Shown in pieces: positions 1 to 7,786 of a stretch of 64,000 nt of DNA. Where the stretch lies: contig NZ_CYSF01000002.1 of NCBI RefSeq assembly GCF_001458435.1, forward strand, positions 1 to 64,000. The letters run 5' to 3'. This stretch comes from Thalassovita mediterranea. GTDB lineage: Bacteria; Pseudomonadota; Alphaproteobacteria; Rhodobacterales; Rhodobacteraceae. Below the pieces are notes generated by a model. The model saw only the letters and a list, made by a program, of their open reading frames with translations. It was not told the DNA's origin and did no database searches. Numbering within the stretch: the stretch's first letter is position 1; the number at the start of each line of letters is the position of its first letter. Position numbers and translations under genes: made by a program.

Positions 1-502
1 CCTCGGTATTGGCCGCAGGATAGGCCCGGATGTAGCATGCGTCGCTGTGCGGCAGATCGAGGGCAAAGAAGTGTGCCTTCTGCTCGACGCCGCCGATCAC
101 GACAAGCGCTTCACCAAAATCGGCCTGTGCATGACCGGGCGGATGGCTCAGCGGCACGAACATCTCCTTGCCGGTCCGCTTCCGGTCTCGAACGTAATCC
201 TTGACGATGGTGTAGCTGCCATCAAAACCGCACTCGTCCCGCAACCGCTCGAAAATACGCTTGGCGGTGTGACGCTGCTTGCGAGGGCGGCTCCTGTCTT
301 CAGCAAGCCATTGGTCCATCTGGCTGGTGAACGCATCCAGCTTCGGGCGCCTGATCGGCGCTGTCCGCCGATATCCCGGCGGTTCCGAATAGGCCAACAT
401 CTTCGCAACACTGTCCCGGCTGATCCCAAAATCCCGGGCAATCTGACGCCCGCTCAATCCATCCTGGAAATGAGCGTGACGCACCTTCAAATACAAGTCC
501 AC
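1..502 (-). mobile_element. istA: IS21-family transposase IstA, 5' part only
   Basis: An open minus-strand frame runs from 502 off the left edge (167 codons seen). It opens with a short DLYLKVRHA stretch and a helix-turn-helix at about residues 14-36 (GRQIARDFGISRDSVAKM). It then reaches the start of the DDE integrase core, with the first acidic residue in QADFGEA (D128). This is the standard IS21 IstA layout, normally 340-520 residues and followed by the IstB ATPase, which would lie left of the window. The start is unclear: related proteins usually begin MYTVDLY, but here the M codon is ATA (511-509), so GTG at 502 is taken. The gene is cut only by the window edge; whether the element is active cannot be judged. 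Confidence 0.85.
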
Positions 503-575
503 GGTGTATATCCCCAAGCCCTCCCGAAATCCGAAAGGGCAAAAGTGGACGACTTTTACGCCGCCCGCGACAACA
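503..575 (-). repeat. outer end of the IS21-family element
   Basis: Reading minus strand, about 70 bp before istA contain a GGCGGCGTAAAAGTCGTCCA-type segment, typical of the multiple terminal repeats at IS21-family ends. The terminal dinucleotide should be TG; TG occurs at 572 and 575 on the minus strand, so the boundary lies at 572-575. The other end and the target duplication are outside the window. Confidence 0.55.
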
Positions 576-577
576 CT

Positions 578-1045
578 ATGCCGTCGCTACCGTGGCCGAG
601 TATTGCTCCGCCGTTCACAGGTGCGCTGCAGGCTGGGCAGTTCTGCGAGCTTGACGGGACTGAAATATTCTCCTGCACGCTGAAGGGTGGCACGCGCGGT
701 GTCGAACTGTGCAATGCGGTTTGGGCTGATGGCACCAAGGCCGCCTATGGGTTCTTCAAATCCAACGGAACGGTGGAAAAAGAAATCCTGCAGGACATGG
801 CCACACTCACCGCGATGCCGTGGAATGGCATGGGGAATTTCATGAATGAATCCGTGACCTTTGATGGTGGCGGTGGCTACGCCTATGAGGTTTGGTGGGG
901 CAGCGAACGCACTGCAGGGGCCACGGAAATGGGCGGGATCAATGTGCTGAAAGACGGCGCACTGATTGCCGATATCCCTTGTGATGCGGGCAGCGTGAAC
1001 AGCGACCTGACCTCCCTCATCGAACTGATCGAAGCGGCGCAATGA
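578..1045 (+). pseudogene. IS-truncated secreted cysteine-rich protein (paralogue 1 of 6)
   Basis: The frame is open far upstream, but everything left of about 575 is antisense to istA, so the original 5' end has been replaced by the IS end. What remains starts with a hydrophobic, uncharged stretch ending ALQA, which looks like the back half of a signal peptide. It is followed by FCELDGTEIFSC and a third Cys in GVELC, the three-cysteine start shared by the downstream paralogues. A fourth Cys sits near the C-terminus in ADIPCDAGSV, matching the short paralogue at 2492 (SYICATGTV). ATG 578 could still start a product, but it lacks the positively charged n-region needed for export. The stop overlaps the next start as ATGA. 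Function unknown. Confidence 0.6.
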
Positions 1046-1875
1046 CGGTTGTTTCAAAACATCGCTTCGCGTTCTCTGCGACTGCTGCTTTGGCGCTGTC
1101 CACTTGGGGCGGCACCGCTGCGGCGCAATCCGTTTGTGGTGGCGACGTGGTATTCCAATGCGCAACAGATAATGCCGATTTCCGCGAACAGATCACGGTC
1201 TGTGCGCAGGATCAGCGCTACGCGCTGACGCGCCATGCGCTGTCCTCGGGTGAGATGTATTACGACACGCCTTTGATCGCGGATGCCAATACCACCTGGT
1301 TTCGCTGGATCGAAGACGATCAGGCGCAGGTGGAAATCGGGTTTTGGAGCGTAGATTTGGCCGAACCGGTGACCCTGCATGTGGATCTGCCGTGGGATGA
1401 CATGAATGAAACCGTTGCAGATACGGGTAATTTCAACATGTGGCTGCAATCCCCACACTGGCGGGCCAGTGTGGATCAAACCTTATGTGCCTCTGATACG
1501 GTTTACGCCGCGCCAGAGGGGCTGTGGCAGGCCCAGCGCGCGCGCGGCCCTATTGGCACATTCTTTTCGCATGATGACGTCATCCCCCGCGTAGACACGG
1601 TGGGCGTGGCACGGGTGACTGATGGGGATGCCAGCCCAGAGGGCGTGCCAGTCTATGCGTCCTCGCGCCCATCGGCCGCGACACCGATCTGGTGGATGCT
1701 GCAGCCTGGCGAAACTATTGATATCCTTGGTCGCGCAGGTGATTTCATCGCTGTTGCGATCCCAACCAACGGGCTGACGCAATGTTTCTTGCGTCCCGAA
1801 GATTTGGGGAAACCCTACACAGGCCCCTGCGCTACGGGATGGGTCGATCGCGCCCATCTGCAGCACATTCAATAA
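1042..1875 (+). CDS. secreted cysteine-rich protein with C-terminal SH3-like domain (paralogue 2)
   Basis: This 277-residue protein has a signal peptide (MTVVSKHR, hydrophobic core, cut after TAAAQ). The mature N-terminus SVCGGDVVFQC and a third Cys in QITVC match the pattern of its neighbours. The last 80 residues, from about 195 (GVPVYASSRPSA, then LQPGETIDILGRAGDFIAV, then CATGWVDRAHL), read like a bacterial SH3 fold with the usual GWV near the end. It is translationally coupled to the truncated gene before it by a 4-bp overlap. It is probably a periplasmic or secreted binding protein; no enzyme motif was seen and the function is unknown. Confidence 0.8.
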   Translation: MTVVSKHRFAFSATAALALSTWGGTAAAQSVCGGDVVFQCATDNADFREQITVCAQDQRYALTRHALSSGEMYYDTPLIADANTTWFRWIEDDQAQVEIGFWSVDLAEPVTLHVDLPWDDMNETVADTGNFNMWLQSPHWRASVDQTLCASDTVYAAPEGLWQAQRARGPIGTFFSHDDVIPRVDTVGVARVTDGDASPEGVPVYASSRPSAATPIWWMLQPGETIDILGRAGDFIAVAIPTNGLTQCFLRPEDLGKPYTGPCATGWVDRAHLQHIQ

Positions 1876-1952
1876 AACACAAACAGGCGTGCGTGCCTCC
1901 TCCTGATGCTCTGCTCACAGAGCCAGCGCACTGCCGCCTATGGAGACGATAG

Positions 1953-2495
1953 ATGAGAACACTTCTCTTAACCGGAGCACTGGTCTGCACAGCCGGCACG
2001 GCCAGCGCCCTATGCGAGGATGCGTGGTATTTGCGGAACTTGGCCTTTGACAGGGCAGGGTATTGCTTTGGCTCCACCTTAGGAAAATCGGTATTTAGCG
2101 CAGACTGCTCGACGAAATCCCCCCACCTGACGGACTGGGATCAGCGCATGGTCAGCGCGCATAAACAACTGGAAGCCAGCTACAGCTGCAACATCAACAC
2201 GAAAGGCCGTCACTTGGCCTCGTCGCTGATCGGCAAGCTGGAGGACATCGACCTGTTGCCGACGCTTTCAGAATTTGAATCCTCCTGTGTTGGATACACC
2301 GGTGCCCCCGTCACCATGACCAGCGGCATTGGTATGCGTAACAGCTATCCGACAGGTAGCATCACGGGTGGCGAAACGGTGCATTTCCGTTTCGAACCAT
2401 GGGGCGGGTTCGAGTTTGTCGAAACAGACAGCGGCACTGGCTGGGTGCCCGAAGGTGCGATCACCCCCAATTCATGCGAGGTGTTTGCTGGATGA
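1953..2495 (+). CDS. secreted protein, DUF4453/YARHG-like N-terminus and SH3-like tail (paralogue 3)
   Basis: This 180-residue protein has a signal peptide (MRTLLLTGALVC, cut after ASA). The mature part starts LCEDAWYLRNLAFDRAGYCF, whose aromatic-RN-x(3)-RxGYCF core resembles the YARHG / DUF4453 proteins of Rhodobacteraceae; this is recalled, not searched. A second half from about 115 (GAPVTMTSGIGMRNSYP to GTGWVPEGAI) looks SH3-like, again with GWV. It lacks the CxxxxxxFxC start of the other members, so it belongs to the cluster by arrangement and by its tail rather than by its N-domain. The stop overlaps the next start (ATGA). Function unknown. Confidence 0.75.
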   Translation: MRTLLLTGALVCTAGTASALCEDAWYLRNLAFDRAGYCFGSTLGKSVFSADCSTKSPHLTDWDQRMVSAHKQLEASYSCNINTKGRHLASSLIGKLEDIDLLPTLSEFESSCVGYTGAPVTMTSGIGMRNSYPTGSITGGETVHFRFEPWGGFEFVETDSGTGWVPEGAITPNSCEVFAG

Positions 2496-2920
2496 TCGGG
2501 GGTATGCGTTCATCGCTGTTGTGCGTGCTGACTCTGGTGCCTGTCATCTCTCACGCGGGCTGCCAGCCTGCTGAAACCCTTGCGCTGTCTTGCACCTTGT
2601 CGAACGGGGGACAGCTTGCACTGTGCTGGACCCCGCAGCAGGCCCGCTTGGCGTATGACAAAGCCCCAGAGGTTCCCGCCGAAGTTGGCGTGCCTTTGGG
2701 GGATGTGACGGGGCTTACATCAAGCGACTGGGCGTCTTCGACACTCATCAGTGTGGGGGCGAGTTATGAAGTTTACCTCTCTGGGCAGATAGCAGGCCTG
2801 AACCTGATCCGGGACGGTGGCAGCCCCACCTCATACATCTGCGCAACTGGAACAGTGACTGGATCGCTGGCGAACCTCAACGAAGCGGCCATTTATGCCC
2901 CAAGTTCAAAGGAAGATTAG
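2492..2920 (+). CDS. short secreted cysteine-rich protein (paralogue 4)
   Basis: The start is placed at ATG 2492, overlapping the previous stop as ATGA (142 residues); ATG 2504 is an alternative. The signal peptide SSLLCVLTLVPVISHA is followed directly by GCQPAETLALSC and QLALC. A fourth Cys lies in SYICATGTV near the end, so this is the same four-cysteine domain as the truncated gene at 578 without an SH3-like tail. The residue at -3 of the possible lipobox is His, so cleavage by signal peptidase I is more likely than lipidation. It sits in a tight run with its neighbours (2-bp gap to the next gene). Function unknown. Confidence 0.75.
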   Translation: MIGGMRSSLLCVLTLVPVISHAGCQPAETLALSCTLSNGGQLALCWTPQQARLAYDKAPEVPAEVGVPLGDVTGLTSSDWASSTLISVGASYEVYLSGQIAGLNLIRDGGSPTSYICATGTVTGSLANLNEAAIYAPSSKED

Positions 2921-2922
2921 AC

Positions 2923-3831
2923 GTGCGATCGTTTCTAACAGTATTCGGGGCTAGTCTGCTGTGCTCTGCCGGTGTGGCGCAGGCCTTTTGCGACGACATT
3001 TTGGCGACACAGGTGCTTTGCCTCACCGAAGACGCGGATGAGATCAAAGTCTGCGCCAGCGCGCATCCCGAAACAGAAAACCCTGTGCTGGAACTTCATG
3101 TGACGCCTCAGATATCGGATGGTCCGATCTATCAGCTGGCGGCGGATGTGCCCTTTGGCATGACGCCGGGCACTGGGGGCTTTCCGTGGGATATCTACGA
3201 GTTTTCCTTTCTGCATGATGGTGGCCGGGCTGTTTTAAGCGTGAAAACCCCCATCGGCAGCATCGATACTGCTGACGCAGAGATTTGGCTGGATTTGTTT
3301 GGACACGGCACCGCGCCGGATCGCACCCTAACCTGCATGCAGCCCGCCCTCAGTGCTGAGCTTGAAAGCCTGCTGGCTTTGCGCCGCGTATCGATGAATG
3401 CGATGCGCACTGGCCCAAGCGTCGACAGCGCCGCCTATTATCAGCCCAGCAAACCGATCATCGGGGCGACGCCCTATGGCAGCTATGACTGCCGTGAGGT
3501 GGCTGGTGTTCTTAGCAACGAAGGCACCGAAAATGGGCAGATCGCGCTTTATGCGGCGCCATCAGACGGTGCAGCCATCCTTGGTTATGCATTTCCATCC
3601 GACCTTGGCTCGGCTTTCGAGTGTGTGAACGACGCTGGCTTCTCAGGCATCATCTGGATCGATCCCGACAAGGGCGATGGCAAAGGCGGCTACTTGTCCC
3701 GACAAGACTATGAGGCGCGTTTGGCCGCCTGCGCTATGGCGCCCGATGCGTGGCCGCCCAACATGGCCTATTGGGGCAACTGTTCCAGCGCCTGGGTCAA
3801 ACAAAGCAATATCGCCGGTTTTGGAGGGTGA
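2923..3831 (+). CDS. secreted cysteine-rich protein with SH3-like tail (paralogue 5)
   Basis: The start is GTG 2923, two bases after the previous stop (302 residues). The signal peptide MRSFLTVFGASLLC is cut after AQA, giving a mature start FCDDILATQVLC with a third Cys in IKVC. The middle has a GFPWDIYEFSF segment. The C-terminal third (from about 180, DCREVAGVLSN, IALYAAPSDGA, CSSAWVKQSNI) contains several Cys and an SH3-like end with AWV in place of GWV. Even cysteine numbers suggest disulphides and a location outside the cytoplasm. Function unknown. Confidence 0.8.
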   Translation: MRSFLTVFGASLLCSAGVAQAFCDDILATQVLCLTEDADEIKVCASAHPETENPVLELHVTPQISDGPIYQLAADVPFGMTPGTGGFPWDIYEFSFLHDGGRAVLSVKTPIGSIDTADAEIWLDLFGHGTAPDRTLTCMQPALSAELESLLALRRVSMNAMRTGPSVDSAAYYQPSKPIIGATPYGSYDCREVAGVLSNEGTENGQIALYAAPSDGAAILGYAFPSDLGSAFECVNDAGFSGIIWIDPDKGDGKGGYLSRQDYEARLAACAMAPDAWPPNMAYWGNCSSAWVKQSNIAGFGG

Positions 3832-3836
3832 CACAG

Positions 3837-4880
3837 ATGAAACATCTTGCATGTGCGGCGGCTGTGACATTCTACGCCGCCCCGACATTTGCCGACTGCG
3901 GCACTGACGGCACGCAGATCTTTTACTGCGACACGGAAAACGCCTCCCGCGTTCAGGTGTGCCTGCGCGATGAAACGGTCCAGTTTCTTGGTGGGCCCGA
4001 TCTGTCCAGCCCTGTCTATGACATATCCATGCCCGTTCGCTTCATGCCCTACCATTCAAGCGGCATTGCACACTCCGAAGAGGACTTCAGCTACATCCGT
4101 TTTTATGAAGGCAAGCGGGTTTTCACCGTGGGCGTAGATCGGGATCTGGAGTTTGCCTCGGCGGCGCTGGGGTTGGCGCATGACTTCCTGCCCTCAAACG
4201 AAGAGGCCTGTAATCCTGACTCTATCGTCGATCAATTCCAGATACTGGACCTGATCGCGCGCAGTATGGGCCGTGTCTCTCCGGTTATATCTGTGCCCGA
4301 GGTTGCATCAGACTGTGGGGCGATCCATGCCCTGCGGCCTGCGGAGTGGATGGATGACAAAGAGGTTAGCCCGATCCATCTGGGGCCAGATCAGATCACC
4401 ACAGAGGTCGTACCGGTTGATCAGAAGGTGCGCGCTTGTGGTGCGCCGGTCGATGGGTGGCAGGGGGTGCGTTTTCAATCCTATGGGTTTGAGTGCGACC
4501 TGAACGCACCGGATGCGATTGGCGCTGTGTGCAGTTCCGGCTTTGTGCGTCTGTCGCAACTCTCAGAAGGCCCCGACGCCGCGCCAGAGCCCACCCGCCC
4601 ACAGGCGCTTGCCTGTCAGGCTGGGGGCTTTCGGTTTGTCATGGTGCGCGCCGACAATGGATCAGTTGCAATCGAAAACGAGCAGTTGCGCCTGACCCTC
4701 CCCGAAGGATCGGGCCCCCAGACCACCACCGATACCGGGTCGGAACAAATCATGCGCTTAAACGCCAAACTGACCCTGGTACTGTCTTATGAAACGCTCA
4801 AACTTGATGTGTCCCACAGTGAACAGGGGCAGCAGTCCGGCATCTGCGTTCCCGTCGATCTAAGCGATGTGTCAAATTGA
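3837..4880 (+). CDS. secreted cysteine-rich protein with extra C-terminal domain (paralogue 6)
   Basis: The start is ATG 3837, behind a GGAGGG Shine-Dalgarno inside the end of the previous gene; the frame is open further up, but that part overlaps coding sequence. The 347-residue product has a signal peptide (MKHLACAAAVTFYAAPTFA) and a mature start DCGTDGTQIFYC with a third Cys in VQVC, then RVFTVGVDRD. A middle SH3-like part ends CSSGFVRLSQL. An extra last domain of about 75 residues starts ACQAGGFRFVMV and ends SGICVPV; its Cys and beta-strand spacing faintly recalls lysozyme-inhibitor (MliC-like) folds, an idea with no further support. It is the last gene of the run and a terminator follows. 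Confidence 0.8.
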   Translation: MKHLACAAAVTFYAAPTFADCGTDGTQIFYCDTENASRVQVCLRDETVQFLGGPDLSSPVYDISMPVRFMPYHSSGIAHSEEDFSYIRFYEGKRVFTVGVDRDLEFASAALGLAHDFLPSNEEACNPDSIVDQFQILDLIARSMGRVSPVISVPEVASDCGAIHALRPAEWMDDKEVSPIHLGPDQITTEVVPVDQKVRACGAPVDGWQGVRFQSYGFECDLNAPDAIGAVCSSGFVRLSQLSEGPDAAPEPTRPQALACQAGGFRFVMVRADNGSVAIENEQLRLTLPEGSGPQTTTDTGSEQIMRLNAKLTLVLSYETLKLDVSHSEQGQQSGICVPVDLSDVSN

Positions 4881-4888
4881 TCTGAAAT

Positions 4889-4925
4889 CCCCCCTGTCAT
4901 TGGAAACCGTGACAGGGGCCTTCTG
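4889..4925 (+). terminator. terminator of the secreted-protein cluster
   Basis: A perfect 9-bp stem, CCCCTGTCA (4891-4899) and TGACAGGGG (4910-4918), starts about 10 bp after the last stop. The following tract is only modestly T-rich (CCTTCTGATCC). Confidence 0.6.
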
Positions 4926-5295
4926 ATCCATTTTCAATGAATACAATTATGACATTCCATCGCGCTTTTGCCGCAGCCGCTCCTTTGAACCATTGGACAT
5001 CATGGCGACGATCTTCTCTTCGCCAGCCGCCGATATTTCCGCGCTTGAGGTAAAGCCGCCATCTCAGCACTGCACAGACCAAAGCCTGTCCGCAGCGCGC
5101 CGCCGCCCAGTGGCCGGACTTTTCGGTAGTTTCTCTGTCAGCTTGCTAGTGCGCGCAAAACCCATACCGCTTAATGAACTGACTGGCGGACAGTCAAAAC
5201 CCAATTAAGAAAATCCAAAAGTCGCAGTAAGAACCTGCAAATGAAACCAAAAATGCGCCGAGCGCGACGCTATGGGGTTGTGAAATGGGAAGTAA
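4926..5295. other. gene-free spacer
   Basis: About 370 bp between the secreted-protein cluster and the tRNA gene. It contains short open frames on both strands without ribosome-binding sites or recognisable products. It is the sequence directly downstream of the tRNA 3' end, where integrative elements often attach, but no integrase or repeat of the tRNA end was found in it. Confidence 0.4.
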
Positions 5296-5385
5296 TGGCG
5301 GAGAGACAGGGATTCGAACCCTGGGTGGGCTTGCACCCACAACGGTTTTCGAGACCGCCCCGTTCGACCACTCCGGCACCTCTCC
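5296..5385 (-). tRNA. tRNA-Ser (anticodon CGA)
   Basis: The minus strand reads as a complete 90-nt class II tRNA with CCA encoded. The acceptor stem is GGAGAGG paired with TCTCTCC and a G discriminator. The anticodon arm CGGT-CTCGAAA-ACCG gives CGA, which reads UCG serine codons. There is a long variable arm TGTGGGTGCAAGCCCACCC and a T arm with GGTTCGAATCC. All stems close. Confidence 0.95.
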
Positions 5386-5658
5386 GTCCGCTGAGACCGT
5401 GGTCTTGGTGTGGGGCGATTTAAAGAGTAATGGCGGGGGGGGCAAGGGGCTTTTTTGACTTTTGTGAAAGTTTTTCGTCAGCCGCTGCGTTGGCGTGTCC
5501 AGACCTGTTGAGGTGGGTGGTGGATCGGGTGCTGGAAAAGAGCACTTAGGAACCTAAATTCATAAGGGTAGGGGGTTTATCTTAAAGCGGGGCTTGCATC
5601 ACTCGCGGTGGCGGGCCACGCTGTTGGCGGGCTATGGCCCCTGTGGAGAGGACATGTT

Positions 5659-6561
5659 GTGTTGACATCTTTGACAAATTTGCATCGGAGCGTGGTCCGC
5701 TCTGTCTTGGGGGGCTTGACCGCGGTCTCGTTCGCTGCGCTTCCTGTTGCCGCTGCACCAGCGGCGGTAGAGGTGGCGCCGCGCACCGAGACGGTCGCCG
5801 ACAGCCACAGCGCACAGATCGATGCCTTGTTCGCGGCGCTCGGTATGCCCGAGATGTTGCAGATCCTTCAGGAGGAGGGGCTGGTTTATGGCGATGATCT
5901 GGCCAACCAGATGTTGCCCAATGGCACTGGTCCTGTCTGGCAGGCGCTGGTGGCGGATCTGCATGATCCGGATGCGTTGCACGCCTTGATGCGCAGTGGG
6001 TTTGAGGAGAGCTTTGGTGATGCTGACGTGACGCCATTGCTGGCCTTCTATAATAGCGAGGCGGGCCAGCGTATTGTCGAACTGGAACTGTCCGCGCGCC
6101 GTGCCTTCATGGACGAAGAGGTCGAAGAGGCCGCCCGCGCCCGTTTCCGCAATATCGCCGTGCCTTATAATGACCACCTCGGCGCGATCGAAGCCTTCGT
6201 TGAGGAAAATGATCTGGTCGAGATGAATGTGGCAGGCGCGTTTAATTCCAACTTCATGTTTATGCGTGGTTTGGTGCAGGGCGGCGCGTTTGAAATGAGC
6301 GAGGGCGACATTCTGGCTGACATCTGGTCACAAGAGGCGGAAACGCGCGCTGACAGTCATGAATGGGTCTATGCGTTTTTGAGTATGGCCTATCAGCCGC
6401 TGAGCGCGGCAGAGATTGAGGCCTATGTCGATCTGTCACGCACCGCCGAGGGTGCAGCGATGAACCGCGCGCTGTTCGCGGGGTTTGATCGGATGTACGG
6501 TGCGATCTCGCTATCGCTTGGGGTAGCGCTGGCGCGTCAGCTGCAAGGGGAAACGCTGTAG
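5659..6561 (+). CDS. DUF2059-type secreted protein
   Basis: The start is taken as GTG 5659 because GGAGAGG (5645-5651) lies 7 bp upstream and the product then begins with a signal peptide (MLTSLTNLHRSVV, hydrophobic core, cut near AAAPA). This gives 300 residues. Two related halves are visible: LLAFYNSEAGQRIVELELSA at about 130, and YVDLSRTAEGAAMNRALFAG near the end. The FYxSxxGQ signature is typical of DUF2059 proteins, which are exported and poorly understood. The gene stands alone between the tRNA and the L21 operon. Confidence 0.8.
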   Translation: MLTSLTNLHRSVVRSVLGGLTAVSFAALPVAAAPAAVEVAPRTETVADSHSAQIDALFAALGMPEMLQILQEEGLVYGDDLANQMLPNGTGPVWQALVADLHDPDALHALMRSGFEESFGDADVTPLLAFYNSEAGQRIVELELSARRAFMDEEVEEAARARFRNIAVPYNDHLGAIEAFVEENDLVEMNVAGAFNSNFMFMRGLVQGGAFEMSEGDILADIWSQEAETRADSHEWVYAFLSMAYQPLSAAEIEAYVDLSRTAEGAAMNRALFAGFDRMYGAISLSLGVALARQLQGETL

Positions 6562-6674
6562 GGCGGGCTGGTTTGCGCATCTGTGTAGGTGATTGCGCGG
6601 CTTATCTGGTCTGGTGATGTTGATGATCACTCAAGTAAATAAGGCCAAAAGGTCCATTGCAGTGCAAGTAAGTG

Positions 6675-6703
6675 TTGACTTATCCCCAGCAACCGACAAT
6701 AAG
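6675..6703 (+). promoter_or_regulatory. candidate rplU-rpmA promoter
   Basis: TTGACT (6675-6680) and AATAAG (6698-6703) are 17 bp apart, about 150 bp before rplU. The -35 is good, the -10 moderate. No other better pair was seen in the leader. Confidence 0.4.
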
Positions 6704-6711
6704 CGCGGCTT

Positions 6712-6742
6712 AGGGCAGGGGTAACTCTGCCCTGTTTTGTTG
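6712..6742 (+). promoter_or_regulatory. hairpin in the rplU leader, possible attenuator
   Basis: AGGGCAG (6712-6718) pairs with CTGCCCT (6727-6733) and is followed by GTTTTGTTGT. It lies just after the candidate promoter and 120 bp before rplU. A terminator-like hairpin there would allow attenuation, as in other r-protein leaders. A second short GCCCCGAGAGGGGC hairpin follows at about 6751. Confidence 0.35.
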
Positions 6743-6852
6743 TAATATCGCCCCGAGAGGGGCACGCAGTTCGCGGTGATGCAGGATGAAATGCCTGTAA
6801 CATGAACGCCCGAAACGGGGACCATAGAACGCGGAAACTGAAGGAAATGCAA

Positions 6853-7434
6853 ATGTTTGCGGTTCTGAAAACCGGCGGCAAGCAGTACAAAGTTCAGGCG
6901 GGTGATATCCTCCGCGTGGAAAAATTGGCTGCCGATGCAGGTGAAACTATCCAATTCAACGAGATTCTGATGCTGGGCGGCGACAACATGGTTGTTGGCG
7001 CACCCCTGGTAGACGGCGCGGCTGTTCAGGCCGAAGTTGTTGACCAGATCAAAGGCGAAAAGCTGATCCACTTCGTGAAGCGTCGTCGTAAGCACAGCTC
7101 CAAGCGTACCAAAGGTCACCGTCAGCAACTGACCCTGATCAAGGTAACCGACATTCTGGCCGCAGGCGCGGACAAGTCGGGCGTGAAAGCAGCCGTAGGC
7201 GCAGGTTCGGTTGCAGCAGCACCCGCCGCCAAGCCCGCAGCAGCGAAAACCGAAGCAGCCGCAGGCGCAGCCGACGATCTGACCCAGATCACCGGTGTTG
7301 GCCCCGCAGCCGCTAAAAAGCTGGCCGAAGCCGGCATCACCACCTTCGCACAGCTGGCTGCTGTTGACGCCGATGCATCGGACGTCAAAGTGAAACCCGA
7401 GTGGGTTGCACAAGCTGCCGAACTGGCGAAATAA
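6853..7434 (+). CDS. rplU: 50S ribosomal protein L21 with C-terminal extension
   Basis: The start is ATG 6853, 7 bp after AAGGAA; ATG 6847 is too close to it. The product (193 residues) begins MFAVLKTGGKQYKVQAGD, the L21 signature, and continues with the basic RNA-binding segment KRRRKHSSKRTKGHRQQ. Ordinary L21 ends near residue 105. Here an Ala/Pro/Lys-rich linker leads to a helix-hairpin-helix-like domain (DDLTQITGVGPAAAKKLAEA, ITTFAQLAAV) as the last 55 residues. Such extensions occur in L21 of Rhodobacterales. It is co-transcribed with rpmA 22 bp downstream and acts in 23S rRNA binding. Confidence 0.97.
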   Translation: MFAVLKTGGKQYKVQAGDILRVEKLAADAGETIQFNEILMLGGDNMVVGAPLVDGAAVQAEVVDQIKGEKLIHFVKRRRKHSSKRTKGHRQQLTLIKVTDILAAGADKSGVKAAVGAGSVAAAPAAKPAAAKTEAAAGAADDLTQITGVGPAAAKKLAEAGITTFAQLAAVDADASDVKVKPEWVAQAAELAK

Positions 7435-7456
7435 GTAGAGCTTAAGGAGACACCTC

Positions 7457-7726
7457 ATGGCACATAAAAAAGCTGGCGGTTCATCCCGTAACGGTCGCGA
7501 CTCAGCTGGTCGCCGCCTTGGCGTAAAACTCTACGGTGGCCAGGCCGCCATTCCGGGCAACATCATCGTGCGTCAGCGCGGTACCAAGATGTGGCCGGGT
7601 GAAGGCGTCGGCATGGGCAAAGACCACACCCTCTTTGCTACCGTCGAAGGCAAAGTGACCTTCCACAAAGGTCTGAAGAAACGTACCTTCGTTTCCGTAC
7701 TGCCAGTGGCGGAGGCCGCTGAGTAA
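7457..7726 (+). CDS. rpmA: 50S ribosomal protein L27
   Basis: This 89-residue protein begins [20 protein letters not shown] and has the conserved [22 protein letters not shown] core in two parts. It is a large-subunit protein near the peptidyl transferase centre. The standard order rplU-rpmA-(GNAT)-obgE is kept, and AAGGAGA lies 8 bp before the start. A strong terminator follows. Confidence 0.98.
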   Translation: MAHKKAGGSSRNGRDSAGRRLGVKLYGGQAAIPGNIIVRQRGTKMWPGEGVGMGKDHTLFATVEGKVTFHKGLKKRTFVSVLPVAEAAE

Positions 7727-7754
7727 GCCGATCGGTTTCGCTTTATGCAAATTG

Positions 7755-7786
7755 GGGGATCGGCGAAAGCCGGTCCCCTTTCTCTT
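7755..7786 (+). terminator. rplU-rpmA terminator
   Basis: GGGGATCGGC (7755-7764) and GCCGGTCCCC (7769-7778) enclose a GAAA tetraloop, followed by TTTCTCTTT. A 10-bp stem with one G-T pair. Confidence 0.85.

Noticed and set aside
47-577. Long plus-strand open frame leading into the first cluster gene
   Set aside because: It is antisense to istA; only the part right of the IS end belongs to the secreted-protein gene.
3837-4880. Lysozyme-inhibitor (MliC) assignment for the last cluster protein
   Set aside because: The Cys spacing is only vaguely similar and no lysozyme-contact motif is visible.
4993-5208. Small frame in the spacer before the tRNA
   Set aside because: No ribosome-binding site, no signal or domain, and base use is not protein-like.
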